A stretch of 64,000 nucleotides of DNA from an uncultured Prevotella sp. (GTDB lineage: Bacteria > Bacteroidota > Bacteroidia > Bacteroidales > Bacteroidaceae), in assembly GCA_947177775.1 (NCBI GenBank), contig CAMWVS010000009.1, forward strand, positions 1-64,000. Reading direction: 5' to 3'. This document shows positions 26,234-34,977 of this stretch, in pieces. Every line of letters begins with the position of its first letter. Position 1 is the stretch's first letter. The notes beneath the pieces are model-generated. The model saw only the letters and a program-made list of their open reading frames with translations, made no database searches and had not been told where the DNA came from. Made by a program: the position numbers and the translations under genes.

Positions 26234-26809
26234 ATGACAGAAAAGAAGACTATTAAAATAGGTATAACGGGAGGAATCGGCAGTGGCAAGAGCTTTGTCT
26301 GTGCCGAACTGGCCCGGCGCGGCATTGCCGTCTATGACTGTGACAGCGCCGCCAAACGCATCATGCGCTCTTCCGACAACGTGCGCACAGCTCTGACACG
26401 GCTCATAGGACCGACAGCCTACGACGGTGACGGCCGGCTCAACAAGGCGGCGGTCGCTGCTTTTCTTTTGGCCTCGGCCGAAAATGCCGCAGCCATAGAC
26501 GCCATCGTCCATCCGGCCGTGGCCGACGACTTCCGCCGGAGCGGGAACAGCTGGATGGAGTGTGCCATACTGTTTGAGACGGGCTTCAACCGGCTTGTCG
26601 ACCGCGTTGTCGCTGTCACAGCACCGGAGGATGTCCGCATCCGCCGCGTCATGGAGCGGGACGGCATAACACACGAAAAGGTGCTTGAATGGATGGCCCG
26701 CCAGTGGCCGCAGGAAGAGGTCAGGAGGTGCGCAGACCATGAAATCGTAAATGACGGCGTGGCCGACATTGGACAGCAGATAGATGAACTAATCGTTAAA
26801 TTGAAATAA
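26234..26809 (+). CDS. coaE: Dephospho-CoA kinase
   Basis: A 191-residue P-loop kinase for the last step of CoA synthesis, phosphorylating the ribose 3'-hydroxyl of dephospho-CoA. The Walker A is GITGGIGSGKSFVC (residues 9-22), followed by the family's YDCDSAAKRI with the catalytic-type Asp and, later, LFETGFNRLVDRVVAVTAPE and RRVMERDGI. Length is normal. It sits between YbbR and DUF5606 in a compact + strand run. Confidence 0.95.
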   Translation: MTEKKTIKIGITGGIGSGKSFVCAELARRGIAVYDCDSAAKRIMRSSDNVRTALTRLIGPTAYDGDGRLNKAAVAAFLLASAENAAAIDAIVHPAVADDFRRSGNSWMECAILFETGFNRLVDRVVAVTAPEDVRIRRVMERDGITHEKVLEWMARQWPQEEVRRCADHEIVNDGVADIGQQIDELIVKLK

Positions 26810-26825
26810 AAACATAACAGTAATC

Positions 26826-27269
26826 ATGTTACAGACAATCTTAGCAATCTCGGGTAAGCCCGGACTCTACAAGTTAGTATCAAGAGCAAAGAACAGTCTT
26901 ATCGTCGAAGTGCTCGACGAGACACATCGTCGCATACCGGCGTTCGCCACCGACCGCATCACGTCGCTGGCCGACATTGCCATGTACACCGACACGGATG
27001 ACGTACCCCTGCACAAGGTGCTCACCAGTCTCAAGACACTCGAAGACGGCAAGGCTGCCAGCATCAACATAAAGAAGGCCAGCGGCGACGAACTGCGCGA
27101 ATATTTCGCAAAGGTTCTGCCCGACTTCGACCGCGAGCGCGTTCACAACAGTGACATCAAGAAGCTCATCCAGTGGTACAACATCCTCGTCGCCAACGGC
27201 ATCTCAGACTTTGACAACGAGCTTACACCGACCGAGGGAGACAACATCGACGACCGCAAGGAGGACTGA
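26826..27269 (+). CDS. DUF5606 domain protein
   Basis: A 147-residue protein of the Bacteroidetes-restricted DUF5606 family, recognised by LQTILAISGKPGLYKLVSRA at the N-terminus and LRKYF-like YFAKVLPDFDRERVHNSDIK near residue 90. The fold has a small N-terminal beta domain likened to SH3/Tudor types, but function is unknown. No signal peptide, so cytoplasmic. It follows coaE by 16 nt and its TGA overlaps the ATG of the downstream regulator by one base. Confidence 0.82.
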   Translation: MLQTILAISGKPGLYKLVSRAKNSLIVEVLDETHRRIPAFATDRITSLADIAMYTDTDDVPLHKVLTSLKTLEDGKAASINIKKASGDELREYFAKVLPDFDRERVHNSDIKKLIQWYNILVANGISDFDNELTPTEGDNIDDRKED

Positions 27270-28375
27270 TGGGCCGCTCCGGAAAATCCGCCTCTTCACG
27301 GCCGGCATCGCCGAAAGAACCTCTCGGGGCATCAGCTCCCGTGCGGCCTGTGTCACTCAAGGACATAGCCTCGCGGCTCGGCATAAGCATCGCTACTGTG
27401 AGCAGGGCGCTGCAGGGCAGTACTGCTGTAAGCAACGCGACGCGGGAGCGCGTCATGGAAGCCGCCCGTGAGATGCGTTACTCCAAGAATTTCATCGCCG
27501 ACAGCCTGCGCAGCGGAACGCTGCCGGTTGTCGGCGTTATCGTTCCCCACGGTGTGACGCTGTTCTACTCGTCCGTGCTTGACGGTATCGAGAGCGTTGC
27601 GGCGCGTGAGGGCTATGCCGTCATCAGCATGAACTCCCATGAAAGCTATGAGGAGGAGTGCCGCAATGTCCGCAGTCTCGCCGCTTTCCACGTGGCGGGA
27701 GTCATTGCCAGCGTCACGCAGGAGACGGAAGACTGTTCTCATTTCGACGCGCTGGCGGCCGAGGGCATTCCAGTGGTGTTTGTGGCGCGTGCCATCGGCG
27801 GTGGACAATCAAAGAGAGAGGGGACCGACTACTCATCCGTGACAGCCGACAGCGTTGCGGCCGCACGCCGCGCCACGCTCCATCTTGTGCGTCAGGGCTG
27901 TCGCCGTATTGCCATCCTGTGTGGCCCCGGTCGTCTCCGGATGGTCGCCGAGCGCAAGCACGGCTATATAGAGGCCCTTCATGAGGCCGGGCTGCCCGTA
28001 CGTCCCGATTACGTTGCCTACAGCGCCATTGATACGGCGTCGGCAATCGATGTCACTGACGCGATGATGGACCTCCCCGAACCGCCCGACGCTATCCTTG
28101 CGCTTAACGACACGCTTCTTTTCGCAGCCATGAAGGCGCTCCGCCGTCGTGGTCTGGACATGCCGCGTGACGTCGCCCTGATAGGTTTCAGCGACGTGGA
28201 ATATGCTGCCGATGTCAGCCCTTCACTCTCCACGATTGAAGACCGCAGCCGTCTGATGGGCGAGGAAGCCTGTTTGACGCTCCTCGGACATCTCCGCGGC
28301 AACGCCAAACCAATCCATAAAGTCATTCCGACGGTGCAGAGAATACGCGAGAGCAGCCGCCGGAAAATGGAGTAG
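27269..28375 (+). CDS. LacI-family transcriptional regulator
   Basis: A 368-residue repressor with a basic, low-complexity N-terminal extension of about 27 residues before the helix-turn-helix LKDIASRLGISIATVSRALQ (30-49). The effector domain (VVGVIVPHGVTLFYSSVLDG onward) closely parallels the LacI-type protein at 17211, and LIGFSDVEYAADVSPSLSTI is typical of the family. It is translationally coupled to DUF5606 (one-base overlap), an unusual place for a LacI repressor. A later in-frame start that removes the extension is possible. Confidence 0.88.
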   Translation: MGRSGKSASSRPASPKEPLGASAPVRPVSLKDIASRLGISIATVSRALQGSTAVSNATRERVMEAAREMRYSKNFIADSLRSGTLPVVGVIVPHGVTLFYSSVLDGIESVAAREGYAVISMNSHESYEEECRNVRSLAAFHVAGVIASVTQETEDCSHFDALAAEGIPVVFVARAIGGGQSKREGTDYSSVTADSVAAARRATLHLVRQGCRRIAILCGPGRLRMVAERKHGYIEALHEAGLPVRPDYVAYSAIDTASAIDVTDAMMDLPEPPDAILALNDTLLFAAMKALRRRGLDMPRDVALIGFSDVEYAADVSPSLSTIEDRSRLMGEEACLTLLGHLRGNAKPIHKVIPTVQRIRESSRRKME

Positions 28376-28454
28376 GGGATGCTTCGATGGTGTGGTTATG
28401 GCGCAATCGTAATGCAGACAGGATGTCTTTATGATATAATTTGAATGTGATTAT

Positions 28455-28502
28455 AACGCAACAGCGGCTTGAAACCAACCGATTTCAAGCCGCTGTTGCG
28501 TT
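28455..28502. terminator. Strong bidirectional terminator
   Basis: Perfect 20-bp arms at 28455-28474 and 28483-28502 around an 8-nt loop, with a short T-run after the right arm and a complementary A/T-rich left flank. It separates the converging regulator (+) and outer-membrane barrel gene (-). Confidence 0.9.
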
Positions 28503-28526
28503 TATTCAATATTTCCGTGCTTGTTC

Positions 28527-31499
28527 TTAGAAGCGTCCGGGGCCTCCGAAGCCTCCTCCGCCTCCACGGTTGCCTCCCCTCGTACTGCGTGTTCCGCGTT
28601 CCGGTCTTTCACCGCCGGGGCCGTCCATGCCCGGGCCTTGGCGCATGCCCTGACGTGCTTCCTTTGTTCCGAAGAGGTTTAGGCGGTAGATTACGTGCAG
28701 CATTGCATAGTTGGTGATAGAGTTATACTCCGTGTCCTGACGTCTCATGGCGTCTATCGTGCGGCTGATGTTCGACTGCTGGTGCAGAAGATCGTAGAAC
28801 TGGAGCGACGCGATGAGATTCTTTCCTTTCAGGAAGCTGTGGCTTATCTGGACGTTCCATATCAGTTCATTCGTGTTGAGGCTCTCGTCGCTGTATCCCC
28901 GTCGGCTGTTCATGTTCAGGTCGGTCGAGAGTGACGTTCCCCAAGGCATTGTCATGTTGGTGTTGAAACCGTAGGAGTATCGCCATGTGTCAAGGTTGCT
29001 GGTGGGTTGTAGTCTGTTCGATGAGTGATCATACTCCAGCGTACCGTTCACTTCGAATTCAATCCACGAGTTGCGATAGCTTGCCGCCAGTCTTTCGTTT
29101 ATCGTAGAGCTCTTCGTTGTCGACTTCACGGAGTTGCCGTCGCGGCGCAGGTCGAGGTAGCCGACGCTGTTGGTATATCTGACTTCGGTTGTCGTGTTGA
29201 CGTTGAAGTAGCCTGTCGTGTCGATGGCTATGTTGTAGAAGACGTTTCCGCCGATGTTCCAGTTTCCGTTGATATTCTCCGGCCGTGTGGTGCGTCCGCC
29301 CGTAACGGGGTCGTATGTGACCTTGTTGGAGATGCTGTTGCGCACGGTCTGGAAGCTCAGGTTGGCTCCCATGCCCTGCTGGTGGCTCTGGATGTAGTTG
29401 TTGTAGCGCAGGAAGAAGTTGTTTGAGAACGACGGTTTCAGTCCCGGGTTACCCTTTGTGATGTTCAGCGGATTGCTGTCGTCGGTGATGTCGAGCAGGT
29501 TGCTCATGCTCGGCTGGCTTGTCCGTCCGCGGTAGTTGAAGCGCAGTTGGCTCACCTTCGATATCTTCCAGCGGAAATCGGCCGTTGGAGTGAAGTTCGT
29601 AACGGTGCGTGTCGTGTCGGCATCGTGGCCCTGATAGCGTTGGATGAAGTGGGTTTTCTGCGGCATGAGGTTTACTCCGACGCTGAAGTTGTAGGCCTTG
29701 CGGATTATGCGGAGCATGACCTGAATGTCGTGGATGTAGTTCGTGTATTCGGAGAAGCGGCTCAGGTCGTCGTCAAGATAGCTCTCGAACGGATTGCTGA
29801 GGCGCGCAAGATAGCTGTCCCATCCGCGGTAGAATGGGCTGAGGCCACTGAAATAATCTTCTCCGAGATTGCTGAAGTCGAATGTAGAACGGTCGCTCTT
29901 TGTGTACTTATACTGAAACTCGTAGCTGAACTGAAGGAAGGTGGCCTTCATGATAGGCTCACTGTAGGTTGCCTTGACGCTGTAGCTGTAGTTTTTCTGC
30001 GGCGTAAGGTTGTAGCGGTTGGTCTGATATGTAGAGTCGTTCAGGCCCAGATAGTCTTTCTTCTGATACAGATGGACATTGTTGATCTGAAGGCTGTTGC
30101 TTCCCGTCTCGCCGTAGTTTGCGTTGAGGCGCAGCGTTACGTTTCGTCCGGTGTTGCTCAGCCGGCGGTTCAGCTGGAGCATACCGCCGATGTTCTTCGA
30201 GTCGCTGTAGGTGATGGAGCTGTTGTTACGGCTGTTGACCATGAGGTCCATGTTGTCCATAATGTCCAGTGCGTCCTTCGAGAGCGGGTCATCGGTATAA
30301 AGGAAAGGGTCTTCGTTGTATGTGGCCGAGCTGCTCATGGAGATTCCGTCGTTCTTGCTGTAGCTGACGGTCGGACGGAACATGATGTTCGTCATCGTGT
30401 CAGGCATCCACTCCAGACGCATCTGGCCGTTCCACGAGTTGCTCCGCGAGAAGCTCTGGTTGCGGCTGTTGTCAAACGAACCCGTCGTGCTGACGAAGTT
30501 TTCGCCCGACGAGCGCGTCCACGTGTCGCCGTCGCTGTGGTTCCAGCGGACGCTACCGTCGAGCTTCAGCTTGTTCTTTTTCTCGTAGTTGAGGTTCACT
30601 CCGGCCATTTTGGGGGCAGTCAGACCGCGTCGTCCTGCACCGCCGCCGCGTCGTCCGCCTCCGAATCCCATGTCGCCGACGTTGTTGGCGCTGAACATTC
30701 CCATCACTTTCATGTCGCTGTTCATCTGTGCTGCCATCACGCGCGCCGCATAACGGTCACGCGTTCCGGCCGCGAGATCGGCGTTGGACATAAATCCACG
30801 GTTCATGCCCTTCTTTATTCCGAAGTCGAGCACGGTCTGTTCTTCACCGTCATCGATGCCCGAGACGCGTGCCAGGTCGCTCTTCTCGTCATAGGCCTTT
30901 ATTTTCTCGATGATTGAAGTGGGCAGGTTTTTCAGTGCGGTCTTTGTGTCGCCGGTCATGAATTCCTTTCCGTCAACGAGTATTTTCTTGACTTCCTTTC
31001 CGTTGATCTTGATGTTGCCGTCATCGTCCATCTGCGCTCCGGGCAGCCTTTTGACCAGTTCTTCGACGACCGAACCTTCCGGTGTGCGATAGGCCGCGGC
31101 ATTATATATGAAGGTGTCTTCCTTCACTGTCACCTTGGCGGCGTGGCCTGTTGCGACAGCTCCTTTGAGCATGATGGCGTCAACGGCCATTGCGAGCGTT
31201 CCCATCTCGGCGTTCTTGCCGTCGGCGATGGTCACGTTTCGCGTCATGTTCTTGAATCCGACGCTCGTCACTTTCAGTATATACTGTCCGTCGGCAGGGG
31301 CGGTGATTTTGAACGAGCCGTTTTCTGCCGTCAGTGCGCCTGCGGCCAGCGTGCTGTCTTTTTTGAGCAGTTGTACGGTAGTCATGGCCATCGGCTCTTT
31401 AGAGTCGCTCTCAACAATTTTTCCGGTCACGGCGCGCTGGGCCAATGCGGAGAATGTGGATGACATGAGGATGGTCATCAGCAGTAGAAGTCTTTTCAT
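28527..31499 (-). CDS. Outer-membrane beta-barrel protein with carboxypeptidase-regulatory-like plug region
   Basis: A 990-residue exported protein of the TonB-receptor-like class. Signal peptide MKRLLLLMTILMSSTFSALA (cleavage before Gln21), then a CarboxypepD-regulatory-like domain (about 22-110, with VTGKIVESDSKEPMAMTTV), a plug-like segment (EELVKRLPGAQMDDDGNIKI), and a long C-terminal barrel of the OMP_b-brl_3 type. Two Gly/Arg-rich stretches occur (near GFGGGRRGGGAGRRG and at the extreme C-terminus), and the chain ends in Phe. It has no SusD partner, so a role in nutrient uptake is unproven; many such proteins are not true TonB receptors. Confidence 0.82.
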   Translation of the reverse strand: MKRLLLLMTILMSSTFSALAQRAVTGKIVESDSKEPMAMTTVQLLKKDSTLAAGALTAENGSFKITAPADGQYILKVTSVGFKNMTRNVTIADGKNAEMGTLAMAVDAIMLKGAVATGHAAKVTVKEDTFIYNAAAYRTPEGSVVEELVKRLPGAQMDDDGNIKINGKEVKKILVDGKEFMTGDTKTALKNLPTSIIEKIKAYDEKSDLARVSGIDDGEEQTVLDFGIKKGMNRGFMSNADLAAGTRDRYAARVMAAQMNSDMKVMGMFSANNVGDMGFGGGRRGGGAGRRGLTAPKMAGVNLNYEKKNKLKLDGSVRWNHSDGDTWTRSSGENFVSTTGSFDNSRNQSFSRSNSWNGQMRLEWMPDTMTNIMFRPTVSYSKNDGISMSSSATYNEDPFLYTDDPLSKDALDIMDNMDLMVNSRNNSSITYSDSKNIGGMLQLNRRLSNTGRNVTLRLNANYGETGSNSLQINNVHLYQKKDYLGLNDSTYQTNRYNLTPQKNYSYSVKATYSEPIMKATFLQFSYEFQYKYTKSDRSTFDFSNLGEDYFSGLSPFYRGWDSYLARLSNPFESYLDDDLSRFSEYTNYIHDIQVMLRIIRKAYNFSVGVNLMPQKTHFIQRYQGHDADTTRTVTNFTPTADFRWKISKVSQLRFNYRGRTSQPSMSNLLDITDDSNPLNITKGNPGLKPSFSNNFFLRYNNYIQSHQQGMGANLSFQTVRNSISNKVTYDPVTGGRTTRPENINGNWNIGGNVFYNIAIDTTGYFNVNTTTEVRYTNSVGYLDLRRDGNSVKSTTKSSTINERLAASYRNSWIEFEVNGTLEYDHSSNRLQPTSNLDTWRYSYGFNTNMTMPWGTSLSTDLNMNSRRGYSDESLNTNELIWNVQISHSFLKGKNLIASLQFYDLLHQQSNISRTIDAMRRQDTEYNSITNYAMLHVIYRLNLFGTKEARQGMRQGPGMDGPGGERPERGTRSTRGGNRGGGGGFGGPGRF

Positions 31500-31689
31500 T
31501 TGTCTTGATTAATAGTCGTTTTGATTCACTAAATACGCCCTTATGACGTTGCGTCGGTACAAACGTTTAATCACAGGAGAGATTTTTTTGCAGTCGGATG
31601 TGATAAAAAGAAAGTGATGGTGGAAACAAACATGTCACGGTGGTAGAAAAATCTTCATTCTTCATTCATCGTTCTTCATTTTTTTAGCG

Positions 31690-31697
31690 TATCTTTG
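31690..31697 (+). promoter_or_regulatory. -7 box upstream of aroB
   Basis: TATCTTTG, about 77 nt before the aroB ATG. No clear -33 box. Confidence 0.5.
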
Positions 31698-31774
31698 CAA
31701 ATGATAAGTTTGCCCCGGCATGATTCTGACTGGCTTCCATCGTGTCCGTGGGTTTATCTATATACATATTGATT

Positions 31775-32830
31775 ATGGAACGACAGAACGTAGTAATATC
31801 CGACAATCTCGGACGCACCCTCAGCGAGGCCATTGCCCGCGAACCGCACGACCGCCTTTTCGTATTGACAGACGAAACCACCCGTCGTCTCTGTCTGCCG
31901 CTTGTTGCAGACGAGGTATGTTTCAAGGAGGCACAGCACATCACCATTCCCGCCGGCGATACGGCCAAGACACTCGACAGTCTGTCCCACGTCTGGACAG
32001 AGCTGGGACGCATGGGCGGCACGCGCCACTCGCTGATGGTCAATCTCGGAGGCGGCATGGTCACCGACCTCGGAGGCTTCGCCGCGTCGACTTTCAAGCG
32101 CGGAATCAGTTATATCAACATCCCGACTACGCTGCTGTCGATGGTCGACGCCTCCGTAGGCGGCAAGACGGGTGTCAACTTCGGCGGCCTGAAGAACGAA
32201 ATCGGCGTGTTCAACAACGCCCGCACGGTCATTCTCGACACGCAGTTTCTCGCCACGATGGACGCCGAAAACATGCTTTCCGGCTATGCCGAGATGCTCA
32301 AGCACGGACTTATCAGCGACGAACGGATGTGGGCGGAGCTGATGAACTATGACATCACGGCGCCGGACCTCGGCCGTCTGCGTCAGATGGTGGCCGAATC
32401 CGTGGCCGTCAAGGAGCGCGTTGTCGAGGCGGACCCCACGGAGCGCGGCCTGCGCAAGGCCCTCAATCTCGGCCATACCGCCGGCCATGCCTTCGAGTCG
32501 TTGGCCATGCGTCGCGGAACGCCCGTGCTCCACGGTTATGCCGTGGCGTGGGGACTGATATGCGAGCTGTATCTGAGCGCTGTGAAAGAAGGCTTCCCAA
32601 CGGACCGTATGCGCCAGACCGTCGACTTCATCAACAGCCACTACGGCCGTCTGACGATAACCTGCGACGACTATGACGAGCTTGTGGAGCTGATGATGCA
32701 CGACAAGAAGAACAAGGCCGGCATCATAAACTTCACTCTCCTGTCCTCCATCGGCGGCATAGAAATTGACCGCACCGCCACACGTGAGGAAATCTGCGCC
32801 GCCCTCGACTTCTACCGTGAGGGCTGCTGA
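31775..32830 (+). CDS. aroB: 3-dehydroquinate synthase
   Basis: A 351-residue NAD+-dependent enzyme converting DAHP to 3-dehydroquinate in the shikimate pathway. The nucleotide-binding GGGMVTDLGGFAASTFKRG and the following NIPTTLLSMVDASVGGKTGV are intact, as are ALNLGHTAGHAFE (Zn-ligand His) and HGYAVAWGL. The ATG at 31775 (MERQNVVIS) was preferred to an upstream in-frame codon at 31742 because family similarity begins there. It stands alone between two promoter regions and supplies chorismate for the menaquinone operon at 46283. Confidence 0.94.
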   Translation: MERQNVVISDNLGRTLSEAIAREPHDRLFVLTDETTRRLCLPLVADEVCFKEAQHITIPAGDTAKTLDSLSHVWTELGRMGGTRHSLMVNLGGGMVTDLGGFAASTFKRGISYINIPTTLLSMVDASVGGKTGVNFGGLKNEIGVFNNARTVILDTQFLATMDAENMLSGYAEMLKHGLISDERMWAELMNYDITAPDLGRLRQMVAESVAVKERVVEADPTERGLRKALNLGHTAGHAFESLAMRRGTPVLHGYAVAWGLICELYLSAVKEGFPTDRMRQTVDFINSHYGRLTITCDDYDELVELMMHDKKNKAGIINFTLLSSIGGIEIDRTATREEICAALDFYREGC

Positions 32831-33058
32831 CCCAATATTGAACACAAATGCGGGGGCCGGTCGTTATACCGTTTTGTCCTCTTTTTGGGGAATTTAAACC
32901 CTGCGAGAATAGGGACTTTCCTCCCTTCATTCTCCTCCATCCACGGAGAAACGCCGACCCTCCGCCGGATATTTTCCCCCTTGCAGGATTATTCCTTAAA
33001 TAACCTCAACAGAGCGAATTATCCACATTCAAAATAATGCTTATTCAGAATAATTTAT

Positions 33059-33066
33059 TAAATTTG
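33059..33066 (+). promoter_or_regulatory. -7 box of lysS
   Basis: TAAATTTG, 41 nt before the lysS ATG; only a weak TG at the -33 position. The rest of the 277-nt gap after aroB shows nothing else clear. Confidence 0.6.
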
Positions 33067-33107
33067 CACCCACAACAAGAATATATATTCGATATTTTTA
33101 ATACAGT

Positions 33108-34838
33108 ATGAACGTTTTAGAGTTAAGTGAACAGGAAATCGGCAGACGTCAAAGTCTGCAGGAACTGCGGGACATGGGCATTGACCCCTATCCGGCAGCG
33201 GAATATCCCACCAATGCTTTTTCTACAGATATAAAGAACGAGTTCTGTGATGAGGCCGAGCCGCGACAGGTCTGCATTGCCGGTCGACTGATGAGCCGAC
33301 GTGTGATGGGTAAGGCCAGCTTCATAGAGCTGCAGGATTCGAAAGGACGAATACAGGTATATATAACCCGTGACGACATTTGTCCGGGCGAGGACAAGGA
33401 ATTATATAATAAGGTGTTCAAGAAACTGATGGACATCGGCGACTTCATCGGTGTGCGCGGATATGCTTTCCGCACGCAGACGGGCGAAATCTCCGTGCAC
33501 GCGCAGGAGCTTACGATGCTCTCCAAGAGCCTCAAACCGCTGCCCATCGTGAAATATAAGGATGGCGTGGCATACGACAAGTTTGACGACCCGGAGCTGC
33601 GCTACCGCCAGCGCTACGTCGACCTTGTTGTCAACGACGGCGTCAAGGAAACCTTTGAGAAGCGCGCCACGATATTGCGCACGATGCGTCGTGTCTTCGA
33701 CGAGGCCGGATTTACGGAGGTCGAGACGCCCATTCTCCAGCAGATTGCCGGAGGAGCCAGCGCCCGCCCGTTCATCACCCACCACAACGCGCTCAACACC
33801 GAACTCTATCTGCGTATCGCCACAGAGCTGTATCTGAAGCGGCTCATCGTCGGCGGATTTGAGGGCGTCTATGAAATTGGCCGCAACTTCCGCAACGAAG
33901 GTATGGACCGCAGCCACAACCCCGAGTTCACATGCATGGAACTCTACGTGAGCTACAAGGACTACAACTGGATGATGGCGTTCACCGAGAAACTGCTCGA
34001 AGAGATTTGTATCGCCGTCAACGGAACGACAGAGGTGAAAATCGGCGACAACGTCGTGAGCTTCAAGGCTCCTTATCGCCGTCTGCCCATCCTGGAGGCC
34101 ATCAAGGAGAAGTCCGGCTATGACCTCGAAGGAAAAACCGAGGAGGAAATCCGCGAGATTGCCAAGTCGCTCGGAATAGAAGACACCGAGATTATGGGCA
34201 AGGGCAAGCTCATCGACGAGATATTCGGAGAGACAGCCGAAGGAACGTTCATACAGCCTACATTCATCACCGACTATCCCGTGGAGATGTCGCCGCTGAC
34301 GAAGATGCACCGCTCAAAGCCCGGACTGACCGAGCGCTTCGAGCTGATGGTCAACGGCAAGGAGCTGGCCAATGCCTACTCCGAACTTAACGACCCGATC
34401 GATCAGGAAGAACGGTTCGTAGAACAGATGCGTCTTGCCGACAAGGGAGACGACGAGGCAATGGTCATTGACCACGACTTCCTCCGCGCACTGCAGTACG
34501 GAATGCCGCCGACGAGCGGTATAGGTATCGGTATCGACCGTCTGGCCATCCTCATGACCGGCCAGCCCACAATCCAGGAAGTGCTGCTCTTCCCGACCAT
34601 GAAGCCGGAGAAGAAGGCTCCGAAGAGCACCGCGGCCGAATGGGCCGCCATCGGAGTGGGAGAGGAGTGGGTGCCCTTGTTCAACAAGTGCGGCTACTAT
34701 CTTGTTTCGGATATCCGTGAACTGAATCCGCAGAAACTCCAGCAGGATGTCTGCGGCGTTAACAAGAAATACAAGCTGGGACTCGAAAACCCGAAGGTGG
34801 AAGAGTTTGCAGCGTGGATAGAAAAATCGAAAGAATAA
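33108..34838 (+). CDS. lysS: Lysyl-tRNA synthetase, class II
   Basis: A 576-residue class II synthetase. N-terminal OB-fold anticodon-binding domain (about 55-150, VCIAGRLMSRRVMGKASFIE), then the catalytic core with motif 1 (FDEAGFTEVETPIL), motif 2 (GRNFRNEGMDRSHNPEFTCM) and motif 3 (GIGIGIDRLAILMTG). About 60 residues follow motif 3 and contain a helical tail (IRELNPQKLQQDV), longer than in E. coli but usual for Bacteroidetes. First of lysS-gpsA-pgi, separated from gpsA by an inverted repeat. Confidence 0.96.
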   Translation: MNVLELSEQEIGRRQSLQELRDMGIDPYPAAEYPTNAFSTDIKNEFCDEAEPRQVCIAGRLMSRRVMGKASFIELQDSKGRIQVYITRDDICPGEDKELYNKVFKKLMDIGDFIGVRGYAFRTQTGEISVHAQELTMLSKSLKPLPIVKYKDGVAYDKFDDPELRYRQRYVDLVVNDGVKETFEKRATILRTMRRVFDEAGFTEVETPILQQIAGGASARPFITHHNALNTELYLRIATELYLKRLIVGGFEGVYEIGRNFRNEGMDRSHNPEFTCMELYVSYKDYNWMMAFTEKLLEEICIAVNGTTEVKIGDNVVSFKAPYRRLPILEAIKEKSGYDLEGKTEEEIREIAKSLGIEDTEIMGKGKLIDEIFGETAEGTFIQPTFITDYPVEMSPLTKMHRSKPGLTERFELMVNGKELANAYSELNDPIDQEERFVEQMRLADKGDDEAMVIDHDFLRALQYGMPPTSGIGIGIDRLAILMTGQPTIQEVLLFPTMKPEKKAPKSTAAEWAAIGVGEEWVPLFNKCGYYLVSDIRELNPQKLQQDVCGVNKKYKLGLENPKVEEFAAWIEKSKE

Positions 34839-34850
34839 TGACGAATTAGG

Positions 34851-34961
34851 AATTAGGAATGACGGGTTGTCGGCACATGCGGCCGATTTGGAATTATTGA
34901 ATCACGAATTCAATAGTTCCAAATCGCACAAAGAGCGCGACAACTCGTAATTCATAATTCA
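34851..34961. repeat. Nested inverted repeats between lysS and gpsA
   Basis: Inner hairpin arms 34885-34903 and 34909-34927 (19 nt, one difference that still pairs as G-U); outer arms 34851-34873 and 34939-34961 (23 nt, several mismatches) around it. The arms are made of GAATTAGGAATTAGG-like words. It may act as a terminator or attenuator. Confidence 0.8.
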
Positions 34962-34977
34962 GACTCGTAATTCCCTT

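Noticed and set aside
29547..30917. A 456-codon + strand frame opposite the outer-membrane barrel gene
   Set aside because: Val/Ala-rich translation mirroring the barrel gene; no start context and no family.
31500..31690. A -7 promoter for the - strand outer-membrane barrel gene
   Set aside because: The best match on the - strand reads AACGTTTG rather than TAnnTTTG, and no TTG box lies at 19-20 bp, so it was not annotated.
31754..32845. A 363-codon - strand frame opposite aroB
   Set aside because: aroB has all its catalytic motifs on the + strand; the antisense translation has no known pattern.
33402..34310. A 302-codon - strand frame opposite lysS
   Set aside because: Lies across class II motif 2 of lysS, which fixes the coding strand.
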